NCBI GenBank assembly: GCA_903904275.1
Contig: CAIVBX010000206.1
Span: 1-21,172, forward strand
Length of the DNA: 21,172 nucleotides
Origin: an uncultured Pseudomonadota bacterium
GTDB lineage: Bacteria > Pseudomonadota > Gammaproteobacteria > Methylococcales > Methylomonadaceae
Direction of reading: 5' to 3'
Shown here in pieces: positions 15,739 to 21,172 of the stretch; the first letter of the stretch is position 1; every line of letters begins with the position of its first letter. Both the position numbers and the translations under genes were made by a program. The notes beneath the pieces were generated by a model. That model saw nothing but the letters and a program-made list of their open reading frames with translations. It ran no database searches and was not told the origin of the DNA.

Positions 15739-15767
15739 ATTATCTATGAATTGCGTCGAGCGTTCAA
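15739..15767 (-). promoter_or_regulatory. sigma70-type promoter for panD-cyclase-tsaE
   Basis: On the minus strand, TTGAAC (15767-15762) and GATAAT (15744-15739) are 17 nt apart, which is ideal spacing, with four and five consensus matches. The -10 lies 38 nt before the panD ATG. A 7-bp inverted repeat, CGCAATT at 15735-15741 and AATTGCG at 15749-15755, overlaps the -10 box and could be an operator. Confidence 0.55.
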
Positions 15768-15791
15768 TTTTAGTGCGATAGAATAGATAAT
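15763..15791 (+). promoter_or_regulatory. possible ligA promoter
   Basis: GATAAT at 15786-15791 is a reasonable -10 box, with a weak -35 TTCAAT (15763-15768) 17 nt upstream. It lies 25 nt before the ligA ATG in the divergent panD-ligA region. TAGAAT at 15779-15784 is an overlapping alternative -10. Confidence 0.3.
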
Positions 15792-15816
15792 TAAAACCTT
15801 ATTCCTTTTTATTTTT

Positions 15817-17817
15817 ATGACTTTTATTGAATATCAAACCGTTGTTAAGCAACTCAACGAATGGAATTACGCTTATCACGTTTTAGACACGCCACTCGTT
15901 TCAGATGCGGAATACGATGCCGCATTTCGACAATTACAATTTATCGAACAACAAAATTTAGATTGGATAATTCCAGAATCACCCACACAACGCATTGGTG
16001 ATGTTGTAAGTAGCGCATTTGAAAAAATTAGCCATGACGTAAAAATGTTGTCATTAGCGAATGCGTTTTCAATTGAAGAAACCATTGATTTTTTTGTTAA
16101 AGCCGCAAAAGAATTGGACATTTCTTTTTCTGAATTAGTGATTTTTAGCGAACCTAAATTAGACGGTTTAGCGATGAGTTTGCGTTATGAAAATGGTTTT
16201 TTAGTTTATGGTGCAACGCGCGGCGATGGACAAGTCGGCGAAAATGTCACGCACAACATTAAAACAATTCAATCGATTCCATTGAAATTAAAAATAGAAA
16301 ATCCGCCTGAAATTTTAGAAATTCGTGGCGAAGTGTTTATGACAAAAGCGGTTTTTGAAAATATCAATGAACTAGCAAAAATTGAAAATGGTCGTGTTTT
16401 TGCCAATCCACGAAATGCGGCGGCGGGAACGATTCGCCAATTGAATCCTAAAATTGCCGCTGAACGGAATTTGCAATTCATCCCTTATGGTATTGGCGCG
16501 TATTCGGGCGAACGTGAATTTTCAACGCATTCTGAGATGTTGGATTATTTTGCCTTGTTGGGTTTTAAATCAAATCCTCATAATCAGCATTTTTCAGCAA
16601 ATGAACATCATTTTGAGCAAGATTATCAACGCATGGAATCGTTGCGTGAATCGTTGCCGATGGAAATTGATGGCATTGTTTATAAAATTGATGATTTGGC
16701 GTTACAGGAAAAATTGGGCTTTATTTCGCGTTCACCCAAATGGGCGATTGCAAGAAAATTTCCTGCACAAATTATGATAACAACGCTTTTAGAGGTTGAT
16801 TTTCAAGTTGGAAGAACGGGCGTTTTAACACCTGTTGCGCGTTTAGAACCTGTTTTTGTTGGTGGTGTAACGGTGAGCAACGCCACCTTGCACAACATGG
16901 ATGAAATTGAGCGTTTGAATTTGTATATCGGCGATAAAGTCGAAATTCACCGTGCAGGCGATGTAATTCCGAAAGTTGTGAAAGTTGTTGCTGAAGGTGA
17001 AACGCGACGAAAAATTATCATGCCAACGCATTGTCCAGTTTGTGAATCAGATGTGAAACGCATTGAAAATCAAGCGGCTTTTCGTTGTACAGGCGGTTTG
17101 AAATGTGCAGCGCAAATTGCCGAACGCATTAAATACTATGCTTCTCGAAATTGTATGAACATTCGCCAACTCGGAACAAAATTGATTGAGGCTTTATGCG
17201 AACAAGGCGTTTTAAATAGCGTTGTTGATATTTACAGATTAAAAATTGACGATATTGCGAATTTAGAAAAACAAGGCGAGAAAAATGCAACCAAAATTCT
17301 CGCGGCAATCGAAAATTCTAAAAAAACGACATTTGCCACTTTTTTAACCGCGTTAGGTATTCCAGAAGTCGGTGAAAGTGGCGCGAAGAATCTAGCGCGA
17401 CATTTTAAAACCTTAGAAAAATTATGCACAGCAGATGTTGAAACATTGCAAACTGTTCCCGATGTTGGCTTAGTGACTGCGACAAACGTTCGCACTTTTT
17501 TTGATGATGTCACGCAAAATCAATTAGTTGATGATTTACGCGCCGCTGGTGTGACGTGGGATGAAATCGAATCGGACGAAATATCACAACCATTTTCAGG
17601 TCAAACATGGGTTTTAACGGGAACATTAAATTCGCCACGCAACGAAATCAAATCGAAATTAGAAAAATTGGGCGCGAAAGTATCAAGTTCAGTATCCACA
17701 AAAACCACTTATCTTTTGGCAGGTGAAGCGGCTGGAAGTAAATTAACGCAAGCGAAGAAATTAGGCGTTACAATTCTCAACGAATCCCAATTTTTAGAAC
17801 AAATTGAAAATTTATGA
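15817..17817 (+). CDS. ligA: NAD-dependent DNA ligase
   Basis: Seals nicks between Okazaki fragments and in repair, using NAD as cofactor. The 666-residue protein has the full LigA architecture. The Ia domain has YHVLD and SDAEYD motifs. The adenylation domain has catalytic Lys114 in EPKLDGLAMSLRY, TRGDGQVGE, GEVFM and DGIVYKI. The OB fold has VGRTGVLTPVARL. The zinc finger has Cys406, Cys409, Cys424 and Cys430. Helix-hairpin-helix repeats cover about 445-570, and a C-terminal BRCT domain covers about 591-666. Length and N-terminus are typical. No clear Shine-Dalgarno precedes the ATG. The stop overlaps rdgB as ATGA, so the two are translated as a coupled pair. Confidence 0.97.
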   Translation: MTFIEYQTVVKQLNEWNYAYHVLDTPLVSDAEYDAAFRQLQFIEQQNLDWIIPESPTQRIGDVVSSAFEKISHDVKMLSLANAFSIEETIDFFVKAAKELDISFSELVIFSEPKLDGLAMSLRYENGFLVYGATRGDGQVGENVTHNIKTIQSIPLKLKIENPPEILEIRGEVFMTKAVFENINELAKIENGRVFANPRNAAAGTIRQLNPKIAAERNLQFIPYGIGAYSGEREFSTHSEMLDYFALLGFKSNPHNQHFSANEHHFEQDYQRMESLRESLPMEIDGIVYKIDDLALQEKLGFISRSPKWAIARKFPAQIMITTLLEVDFQVGRTGVLTPVARLEPVFVGGVTVSNATLHNMDEIERLNLYIGDKVEIHRAGDVIPKVVKVVAEGETRRKIIMPTHCPVCESDVKRIENQAAFRCTGGLKCAAQIAERIKYYASRNCMNIRQLGTKLIEALCEQGVLNSVVDIYRLKIDDIANLEKQGEKNATKILAAIENSKKTTFATFLTALGIPEVGESGAKNLARHFKTLEKLCTADVETLQTVPDVGLVTATNVRTFFDDVTQNQLVDDLRAAGVTWDEIESDEISQPFSGQTWVLTGTLNSPRNEIKSKLEKLGAKVSSSVSTKTTYLLAGEAAGSKLTQAKKLGVTILNESQFLEQIENL

Positions 17818-18425
17818 ACACAAATTCTCTTGTTTTAGCGAGTGGCAATGCAGGAAAAATTAAAGAGCTTCAAGCCTTATTGCCAAATTACACCTTAATT
17901 CCACAAACACAATTTCATGTTTCTGACATTGAAGAAACGGGAACAACGTTTGTTGAAAATGCGATTTTGAAAGCTCGACATGCTGCGAAAATATCAAATT
18001 TACATGCGATTGCAGATGATTCAGGCTTAGTCATTGCGGCATTAAATGATAACCCCGCCATTTATTCAGCACGTTATGCGGGAGAAAATGCAACCGATGC
18101 AGAAAATATCGCTAAAGTTTTACGCGAATTAAACGGTGTACCACTTGAAAAACGTCAAGCCTATTTTGTTTGCGTGTTGGTTTTTATGCGTCATGCAAAC
18201 GACCCATATCCAATAATCGCGCAAGGACGTTGGGATGGTTTTATTTTAGAAAAAACCATTGGCGAAAAAGGTTTTGGTTATGACCCAATTTTTGGTGTTT
18301 TAGACTATGATTGCAGCGCGGCAGAATTAGATTTTGAAATGAAAAATACATTGAGCCATCGTGGAAAAGCCTTGGCACAATTACAGCGTGAATTGTTGTT
18401 ATCTAACGTTAACTCTCTCAAATAG
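17814..18425 (+). CDS. rdgB: dITP/XTP pyrophosphatase
   Basis: Hydrolyses non-canonical purine triphosphates (dITP, ITP, XTP) to monophosphates, keeping deaminated bases out of DNA and RNA. The 203 residues show the Ham1/RdgB motifs SGNAGKIKEL (10-19), the catalytic DDSGL with Asp69, YSARYAG, the WDGFI and GFGYDPIF loops, and the C-terminal SHRGKALAQL. The length is usual. It overlaps the ligA stop by 4 nt, and a small secreted-protein gene starts 9 nt after its stop. The pairing with ligA fits a DNA-integrity role. hemW (yggW), a frequent neighbour of rdgB, is not present. Confidence 0.95.
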   Translation: MNTNSLVLASGNAGKIKELQALLPNYTLIPQTQFHVSDIEETGTTFVENAILKARHAAKISNLHAIADDSGLVIAALNDNPAIYSARYAGENATDAENIAKVLRELNGVPLEKRQAYFVCVLVFMRHANDPYPIIAQGRWDGFILEKTIGEKGFGYDPIFGVLDYDCSAAELDFEMKNTLSHRGKALAQLQRELLLSNVNSLK

Positions 18426-18434
18426 GAAAAGGTT

Positions 18435-18824
18435 ATGAAATCGAAATTAGCGATTGCGGTTATTGCGTTAGCATTACCCATGTTGGCGAATGCTGATAGA
18501 TACGGACATCATGGACACGGCGGACATTACGGACGTGGTGGAAATAATTGGGTTGCACCTGCCATTATCGGTGGCGCAATTGTCGGGTCGGCAATTTATG
18601 GTGCAACGCGGAACGATGAACCTGTGGTCGTTTATCCAAATCGTTCGATGTCCGCTTACGAAATCCGTGAAGAACAATTAAGACAACGTGAGTATGAACT
18701 TGAACGCCGTGAACGTAATTATGAACGTCAACAACATCGTTCTCGTGATTACGATGATGATAATTGCCGCGAGTATTATCGCAACGAGCGAGGTGGAAGT
18801 TATTACTCGAAAAATTGCTGGTAA
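18435..18824 (+). CDS. small secreted or envelope protein, His/Gly-rich with glycine-zipper helix
   Basis: A 129-residue protein of unknown function. It has a clear signal peptide (about 1-20, ending LANA) followed by a His/Gly/Tyr-rich segment (about 21-38, four histidines) that could bind metal. A glycine-rich hydrophobic segment at 41-57 (APAIIGGAIVGSAIYGA) resembles a glycine zipper. Next comes a strongly charged helical stretch rich in Arg, Glu and Gln (about 76-104). The C-terminus carries two cysteines (Cys111, Cys128) that could form a disulfide in the periplasm. AGGAAAAGG precedes the ATG at a good distance. It follows rdgB by 9 nt and ends at a hairpin, so it is probably the last gene of the ligA unit. 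I cannot assign a family with confidence. Confidence 0.75.
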   Translation: MKSKLAIAVIALALPMLANADRYGHHGHGGHYGRGGNNWVAPAIIGGAIVGSAIYGATRNDEPVVVYPNRSMSAYEIREEQLRQREYELERRERNYERQQHRSRDYDDDNCREYYRNERGGSYYSKNCW

Positions 18825-18831
18825 AACGTAA

Positions 18832-18866
18832 AATGGCTAACGATTCATGGCGAAACGTTAGCCATT
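18832..18866. terminator. hairpin between convergent genes, probable terminator
   Basis: A perfect 11-bp inverted repeat, AATGGCTAACG (18832-18842) and CGTTAGCCATT (18856-18866), has a 13-nt loop. It lies 7 nt after the stop of the plus-strand gene at 18435 and 5 nt after the stop of the minus-strand gene at 18872. It lacks a good T tract on either side, so termination may be inefficient or need a factor. Confidence 0.6.
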
Positions 18867-18871
18867 AAGTT

Positions 18872-19063
18872 TCAATGTGTGAGTTTTTCTTTTGCTTTTT
18901 CGGCTAAATCATCAATTACAGAATGTCCGTGTGTAGGATGTTCAAAATCACCAAACGGACTATCCCCTTTTTTCGTGTAGACATAAATGAAATAAGCTAA
19001 CGGCGCAAAGGCAATCGTTGCAATCACCAACATAAATGCGGAAATTTCAAAAATTTCTCCCAT
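18872..19063 (-). CDS. small single-span membrane protein of unknown function
   Basis: A 63-residue protein with a short acidic N-terminus, one long hydrophobic helix at about 9-30 (FMLVIATIAFAPLAYFIYVY), and a polar, His-containing C-terminal tail ending in a charged helix (DDLAEKAKEKLTH). The Lys-Lys after the helix suggests a cytoplasmic C-terminus. A strong Shine-Dalgarno (AGAGGAG) lies about 7 nt before the ATG, which makes the gene credible despite its size. It lies 81 nt downstream of rarA in the same direction, so it may be co-transcribed or have its own promoter in that gap, where I found no convincing -35/-10 pair. Small subunits of respiratory or transport complexes look like this, but nothing in the sequence decides it. 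Confidence 0.7.
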   Translation of the reverse strand: MGEIFEISAFMLVIATIAFAPLAYFIYVYTKKGDSPFGDFEHPTHGHSVIDDLAEKAKEKLTH

Positions 19064-19144
19064 GATATTCTCCTCTAAGCGAATGTTTTAAAAGTTAAAA
19101 TACAATTTTAAAGGTCGTTTTTAGCGGTGGCGTGAATTAGATAA

Positions 19145-20464
19145 TTAAACGGCATTTTTAGCTTTCAAAAACGCAGCATCTAATTCGCGTAAATGTTCAA
19201 TTTTTTCTTTAATTTTGATTTCTAAACCGCGTTCGACGGGCTGATAATAACGCATTCCTTTTAAATTTTGGGGAAAATAATTTTCTCCCGCCGCATACGC
19301 ATCGGGTTCGTTATGAGCGTAACGATAATGTTTCCCGTAATCCAATGCTTTCATCAATTTTGTGGGTGCATTTCGCAAATGCACAGGTACTTCAAGCGTT
19401 CCCGTTGATTTAATGTGTGCCATTGCCGCGTTATAAGCCATATAGACCGCGTTACTTTTTGGCGCACACGCCATATAAATCACAGCTTGTGCTAATGCTA
19501 ATTCTCCTTCTGGGCTGCCCAAACGTTCTTGTGATTGCCACGCATTTAAGGCAATTTCTAACGCGCGTGGGTCAGCATTTCCAATATCTTCGGACGCAAT
19601 TCGTACAATTCGCCGCGCTAAATACGTTAAATCACAACCACCATCAATCATGCGACAAAGCCAATATAACGCCGCATCTGGCGAACTACCTCGAACAGAT
19701 TTATGTAACGCTGAAATTTGATTATGAAATTCTTCGCCGTGCGAATCAAAACGACGAACGCCACCGTTTAAAACCGCTTGAGCAATGGTTTCATCAATGA
19801 TTTCACTATTCTGCGCGGAGGAAACATCGGCAGCAAGTTCCAATAAATTCAACAATCGGCGTGCATCACCATCAGCCGCTTGCGTGAATTGGATTTTAAT
19901 TTCGTCTGAAATTTCGAGTTTCAAATTGCCTAAACCATGCGTTTCATCTGCCAGCGCGTGATTCAGAATTTGCAATAAATCCGATTCACTTAACAAATTT
20001 AAAACATAAACTCGCGCTCGTGAAAGCAACGCATTATTTAACGCAAACGACGGATTTTCAGTTGTCGCGCCAATAAAATAAACCGTTCCATCTTCAACGT
20101 GCGGCAAAAACGCATCTTGTTGAGATTTGTTAAAACGATGCACTTCATCGACAAATAAAATCGTGCGCCGTTTTTCAAATTGTTGAATCGTTTTTGCGTG
20201 TTCAATTGCTTCGCGGATTTCTTTTACACCCGCTAAAACCGCTGAAATTGCTAAAAATTCGGCATTCGATTGTTTTGCAATTAAACGCGCTAACGTGGTT
20301 TTTCCTATTCCTGACGCGCCCCAAAAAATCATTGAATGCAAACGTCCCGAAGTCAGCGCAATTTGTAACGGTTTTCCTTCCGAAAGAATATGTGCTTGTC
20401 CAATGTAATCACGCAAATTTTGTGGGCGCATTCTTTCTGCTAATGGCGCGTTCAAATTATTCAT
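19145..20464 (-). CDS. rarA: replication-associated recombination protein A (MgsA/RarA AAA+ ATPase)
   Basis: A clamp-loader-like AAA+ ATPase that acts at stalled replication forks and interacts with SSB. The 439 residues (E. coli RarA has 447) show the N-terminal PLAERMRPQNLRDYIGQ, Walker A GASGIGKTT (49-57), Walker B ILFVDEVHRFNKSQQDAFLPHVE (Asp106, Glu107), sensor 1 GATTENPSF, LLSRARV, sensor 2 GDARRLLNLLE, and the C-terminal tetramerisation region with YHWL-like ALYWLCRMIDGG and RLGSPEGELALAQA. Walker A has Ala-Ser-Gly-Ile where many RarA proteins have Pro-Pro-Gly-Thr; the catalytic Lys and Thr are kept. The start overlaps the stop of the upstream pseudopilin gene by 8 nt (ATGAATAA). lolA and serS, the usual E. 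coli neighbours, are absent. Confidence 0.95.
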   Translation of the reverse strand: MNNLNAPLAERMRPQNLRDYIGQAHILSEGKPLQIALTSGRLHSMIFWGASGIGKTTLARLIAKQSNAEFLAISAVLAGVKEIREAIEHAKTIQQFEKRRTILFVDEVHRFNKSQQDAFLPHVEDGTVYFIGATTENPSFALNNALLSRARVYVLNLLSESDLLQILNHALADETHGLGNLKLEISDEIKIQFTQAADGDARRLLNLLELAADVSSAQNSEIIDETIAQAVLNGGVRRFDSHGEEFHNQISALHKSVRGSSPDAALYWLCRMIDGGCDLTYLARRIVRIASEDIGNADPRALEIALNAWQSQERLGSPEGELALAQAVIYMACAPKSNAVYMAYNAAMAHIKSTGTLEVPVHLRNAPTKLMKALDYGKHYRYAHNEPDAYAAGENYFPQNLKGMRYYQPVERGLEIKIKEKIEHLRELDAAFLKAKNAV

Positions 20465-20858
20465 TTTTGGTTGCCATTTTTAAGGTGGTTAATTCCAAAA
20501 CACGGTCGTCGGTTTTTGCATCATCGCCCCACCAAACTTGTACATTGACTTCAAATAATTCAACAGGCAACTCTTTCATTTCTAATTCAGGCGACAAAAA
20601 CGTTTTTGGATTTACTCGCACTTTCCAATGATAACTGTCATTTTCAGTGCCTAATGTTTCGCTGATTTTCAACGGCGTTTCAACGCCTGTTTTGGCGATT
20701 AAATTATTAGCAATTTGTGCGGCGTTTGTGTATTCATCAGCGACACGCGCTGTGGTGACACCAGAGGAGAAAATTTTTAGCAAAATACCAAGTGATACAG
20801 CCAAAATTGAAAAGGCAATTAAAATTTCTAGGAGAGAAAAACCGCGTTGATTACGCAT
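20457..20858 (-). CDS. type II secretion/type IV pilus-like pseudopilin, GspI-like
   Basis: A 133-residue prepilin-like protein. The N-terminus MRNQRG-FSLLEILIAFSILAV is a class III leader: prepilin peptidase would cut after Gly6, leaving Phe at position 1 and Glu at position 5 of the mature protein, followed by the hydrophobic assembly helix. The size, the AQIANNLIAKTGVE segment after the helix and a beta-rich C-terminal half containing VNVQVWW resemble GspI-type minor pseudopilins. A PilV-like minor pilin is the alternative. The frame is open from a TTG at 20882, but the ATG at 20858 gives the canonical short leader. No gspH, gspJ or gspK is adjacent, so it appears orphaned. Its start codon shares one base with the stop of a truncated XRE reading frame, and its end overlaps rarA. 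Confidence 0.75.
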   Translation of the reverse strand: MRNQRGFSLLEILIAFSILAVSLGILLKIFSSGVTTARVADEYTNAAQIANNLIAKTGVETPLKISETLGTENDSYHWKVRVNPKTFLSPELEMKELPVELFEVNVQVWWGDDAKTDDRVLELTTLKMATKNE

Positions 20859-20974
20859 TACCAGCCAAAAACCAACAAACAACTATTTACAGATATGTTC
20901 AATCTAGTTGCTATTTCTTCTTGTAACCAATTTTCAGATTCTCGCATGGTGCGGAGTTTTTTCTGAACTTTCAT
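20858..20974 (-). pseudogene. N-terminal remnant of an XRE-type (HTH_3) DNA-binding protein
   Basis: A 38-codon frame from ATG at 20974 to TAA at 20858. Its first 30 residues (MKVQKKLRTM then RESENWLQEEIATRLNISVN) read as the first helices of an XRE-family helix-turn-helix: K-L-R-x-x-R-E-x-x-x-W-x-Q-E-E-I-A-x-x-L-x-I-S. In such proteins the next residues are normally the recognition helix and a Y-x-x-I-E-x-G motif. Here the frame instead runs into an unrelated hydrophobic tail (SCLLVFGW) and stops. This suggests a deletion or junction within the gene. The stop overlaps the pseudopilin ATG as TAATG. A short functional leader peptide cannot be excluded. No Shine-Dalgarno is apparent. Confidence 0.6.
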
Positions 20975-21172
20975 AAATAACCAATAATACGGTAGGTTTC
21001 AACACTGTTTGTTAATTGTAACAATTTAGAGGTAATTTTAGAATTATCGTTCCGTTTTAAATTTAAGGTGAAGTTTATCGTCAAAGATAAAACCAAAAAA
21101 CGCGCCCTTAAAAAATCGCATTTTTTATTGTTTTATTTTATCCAAAATTTCATTTGTTAATGCTTATAATAC
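20975..21172. other. AT-rich non-coding stretch at the right edge
   Basis: About 200 nt upstream of the XRE remnant with no credible coding frame. Only very short frames exist, such as one of 25 codons on the minus strand near 21120-21043 without a ribosome binding site. It holds the TTGTTA/TAACAA dyad at 21009-21024 and, at the extreme edge, TATAAT at 21165-21170 on the plus strand. The latter could be the -10 of a gene beyond the window, but no good -35 box accompanies it. Confidence 0.5.
21009..21024. promoter_or_regulatory. inverted repeat, candidate operator upstream of the XRE remnant
   Basis: TTGTTA (21009-21014) and its exact reverse complement TAACAA (21019-21024) have a 4-nt centre. 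It lies 35 nt upstream of the XRE remnant's ATG, the position expected for an autoregulatory operator of an XRE-type protein. The sequence is AT-rich, so chance occurrence is possible. Confidence 0.3.

Noticed and set aside
21043..21120. 25-codon minus-strand frame starting MRFFKGAFF
   Set aside because: It has no ribosome binding site, no recognised motif and a very AT-rich context, so chance is the simplest explanation.
21114..21130. A-tract/T-tract inverted repeat near AAAAAATCGCATTTTTT
   Set aside because: The stem is purely A-T with a 3-nt loop and no GC core, so it is unlikely to act as a terminator hairpin.
1..21172. CRISPR arrays, insertion sequences, prophage or toxin-antitoxin modules
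   Set aside because: No regularly spaced repeats, transposase or integrase motifs, tRNA attachment sites or paired toxin-antitoxin genes were seen. The XRE stub alone is not enough to claim an antitoxin.

Overview
The window is a piece of an AT-rich gammaproteobacterial chromosome. Several proteins line up with Escherichia coli counterparts nearly residue for residue: IscR with Cys92/98/104 and His107, an IscA of 107 residues, PanD of 126 residues, a YaiL-type DUF2058 protein ending in DDLMW, and a DosC-type globin-coupled diguanylate cyclase. Other traits are not enterobacterial: an NAD-type isocitrate dehydrogenase, a methionine-salvage cluster, and an isc operon without iscU. An AT-rich Methylococcales or Thiotrichales-like lineage would fit, but the genus cannot be named from sequence alone. 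Gene density is high. I saw no rRNA, tRNA, CRISPR array, insertion sequence or phage module.

Layout. 1-940: a CysB-type LysR regulator ending at a bidirectional terminator. 950-4620 (minus strand): a DUF475/TerC-like membrane protein, a MoxR ATPase, NAD-isocitrate dehydrogenase and an unrecognised alpha-helical protein, in one direction from a promoter near 4654-4681. 4747-7455 (plus): a 902-residue membrane diguanylate cyclase with two different periplasmic binding-protein modules. 7541-9953: mtnB-mtnD-mtnC of methionine salvage plus a DUF2058 gene, tightly packed. 9984-11540: purH. 11541-13514: iscR-iscS-iscA under a promoter that carries a strong candidate type 1 IscR operator. 13511-15700 (minus): panD, the DosC-like cyclase and tsaE, each overlapping the next. 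15817-18824 (plus): ligA-rdgB and a small secreted His/Gly-rich protein, closed by a hairpin. 18872-20974 (minus): a 63-residue single-helix membrane protein, rarA, a GspI-like pseudopilin, and, reading into the pilin gene, the N-terminal stub of an XRE-type DNA-binding protein.

Functional themes. Sulfur metabolism recurs: a CysB-type regulator, methylthioadenosine salvage and cysteine desulfurase/Fe-S assembly. Cyclic-di-GMP synthesis appears twice, with a periplasmic-ligand sensor and a haem-globin gas sensor. Both cyclases keep the GG(D/E)EF active site and an RxxD inhibition site. The rest is housekeeping: TCA cycle, purine and pantothenate synthesis, DNA ligation and repair, nucleotide-pool cleaning and tRNA modification.

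No clearly new multi-gene system stands out. The points most worth a second look are the XRE stub joined by a TAATG overlap to an orphan pseudopilin and then rarA, the iscU-less isc operon with its operator, the double-sensor cyclase, and the gas-sensing cyclase between panD and tsaE.
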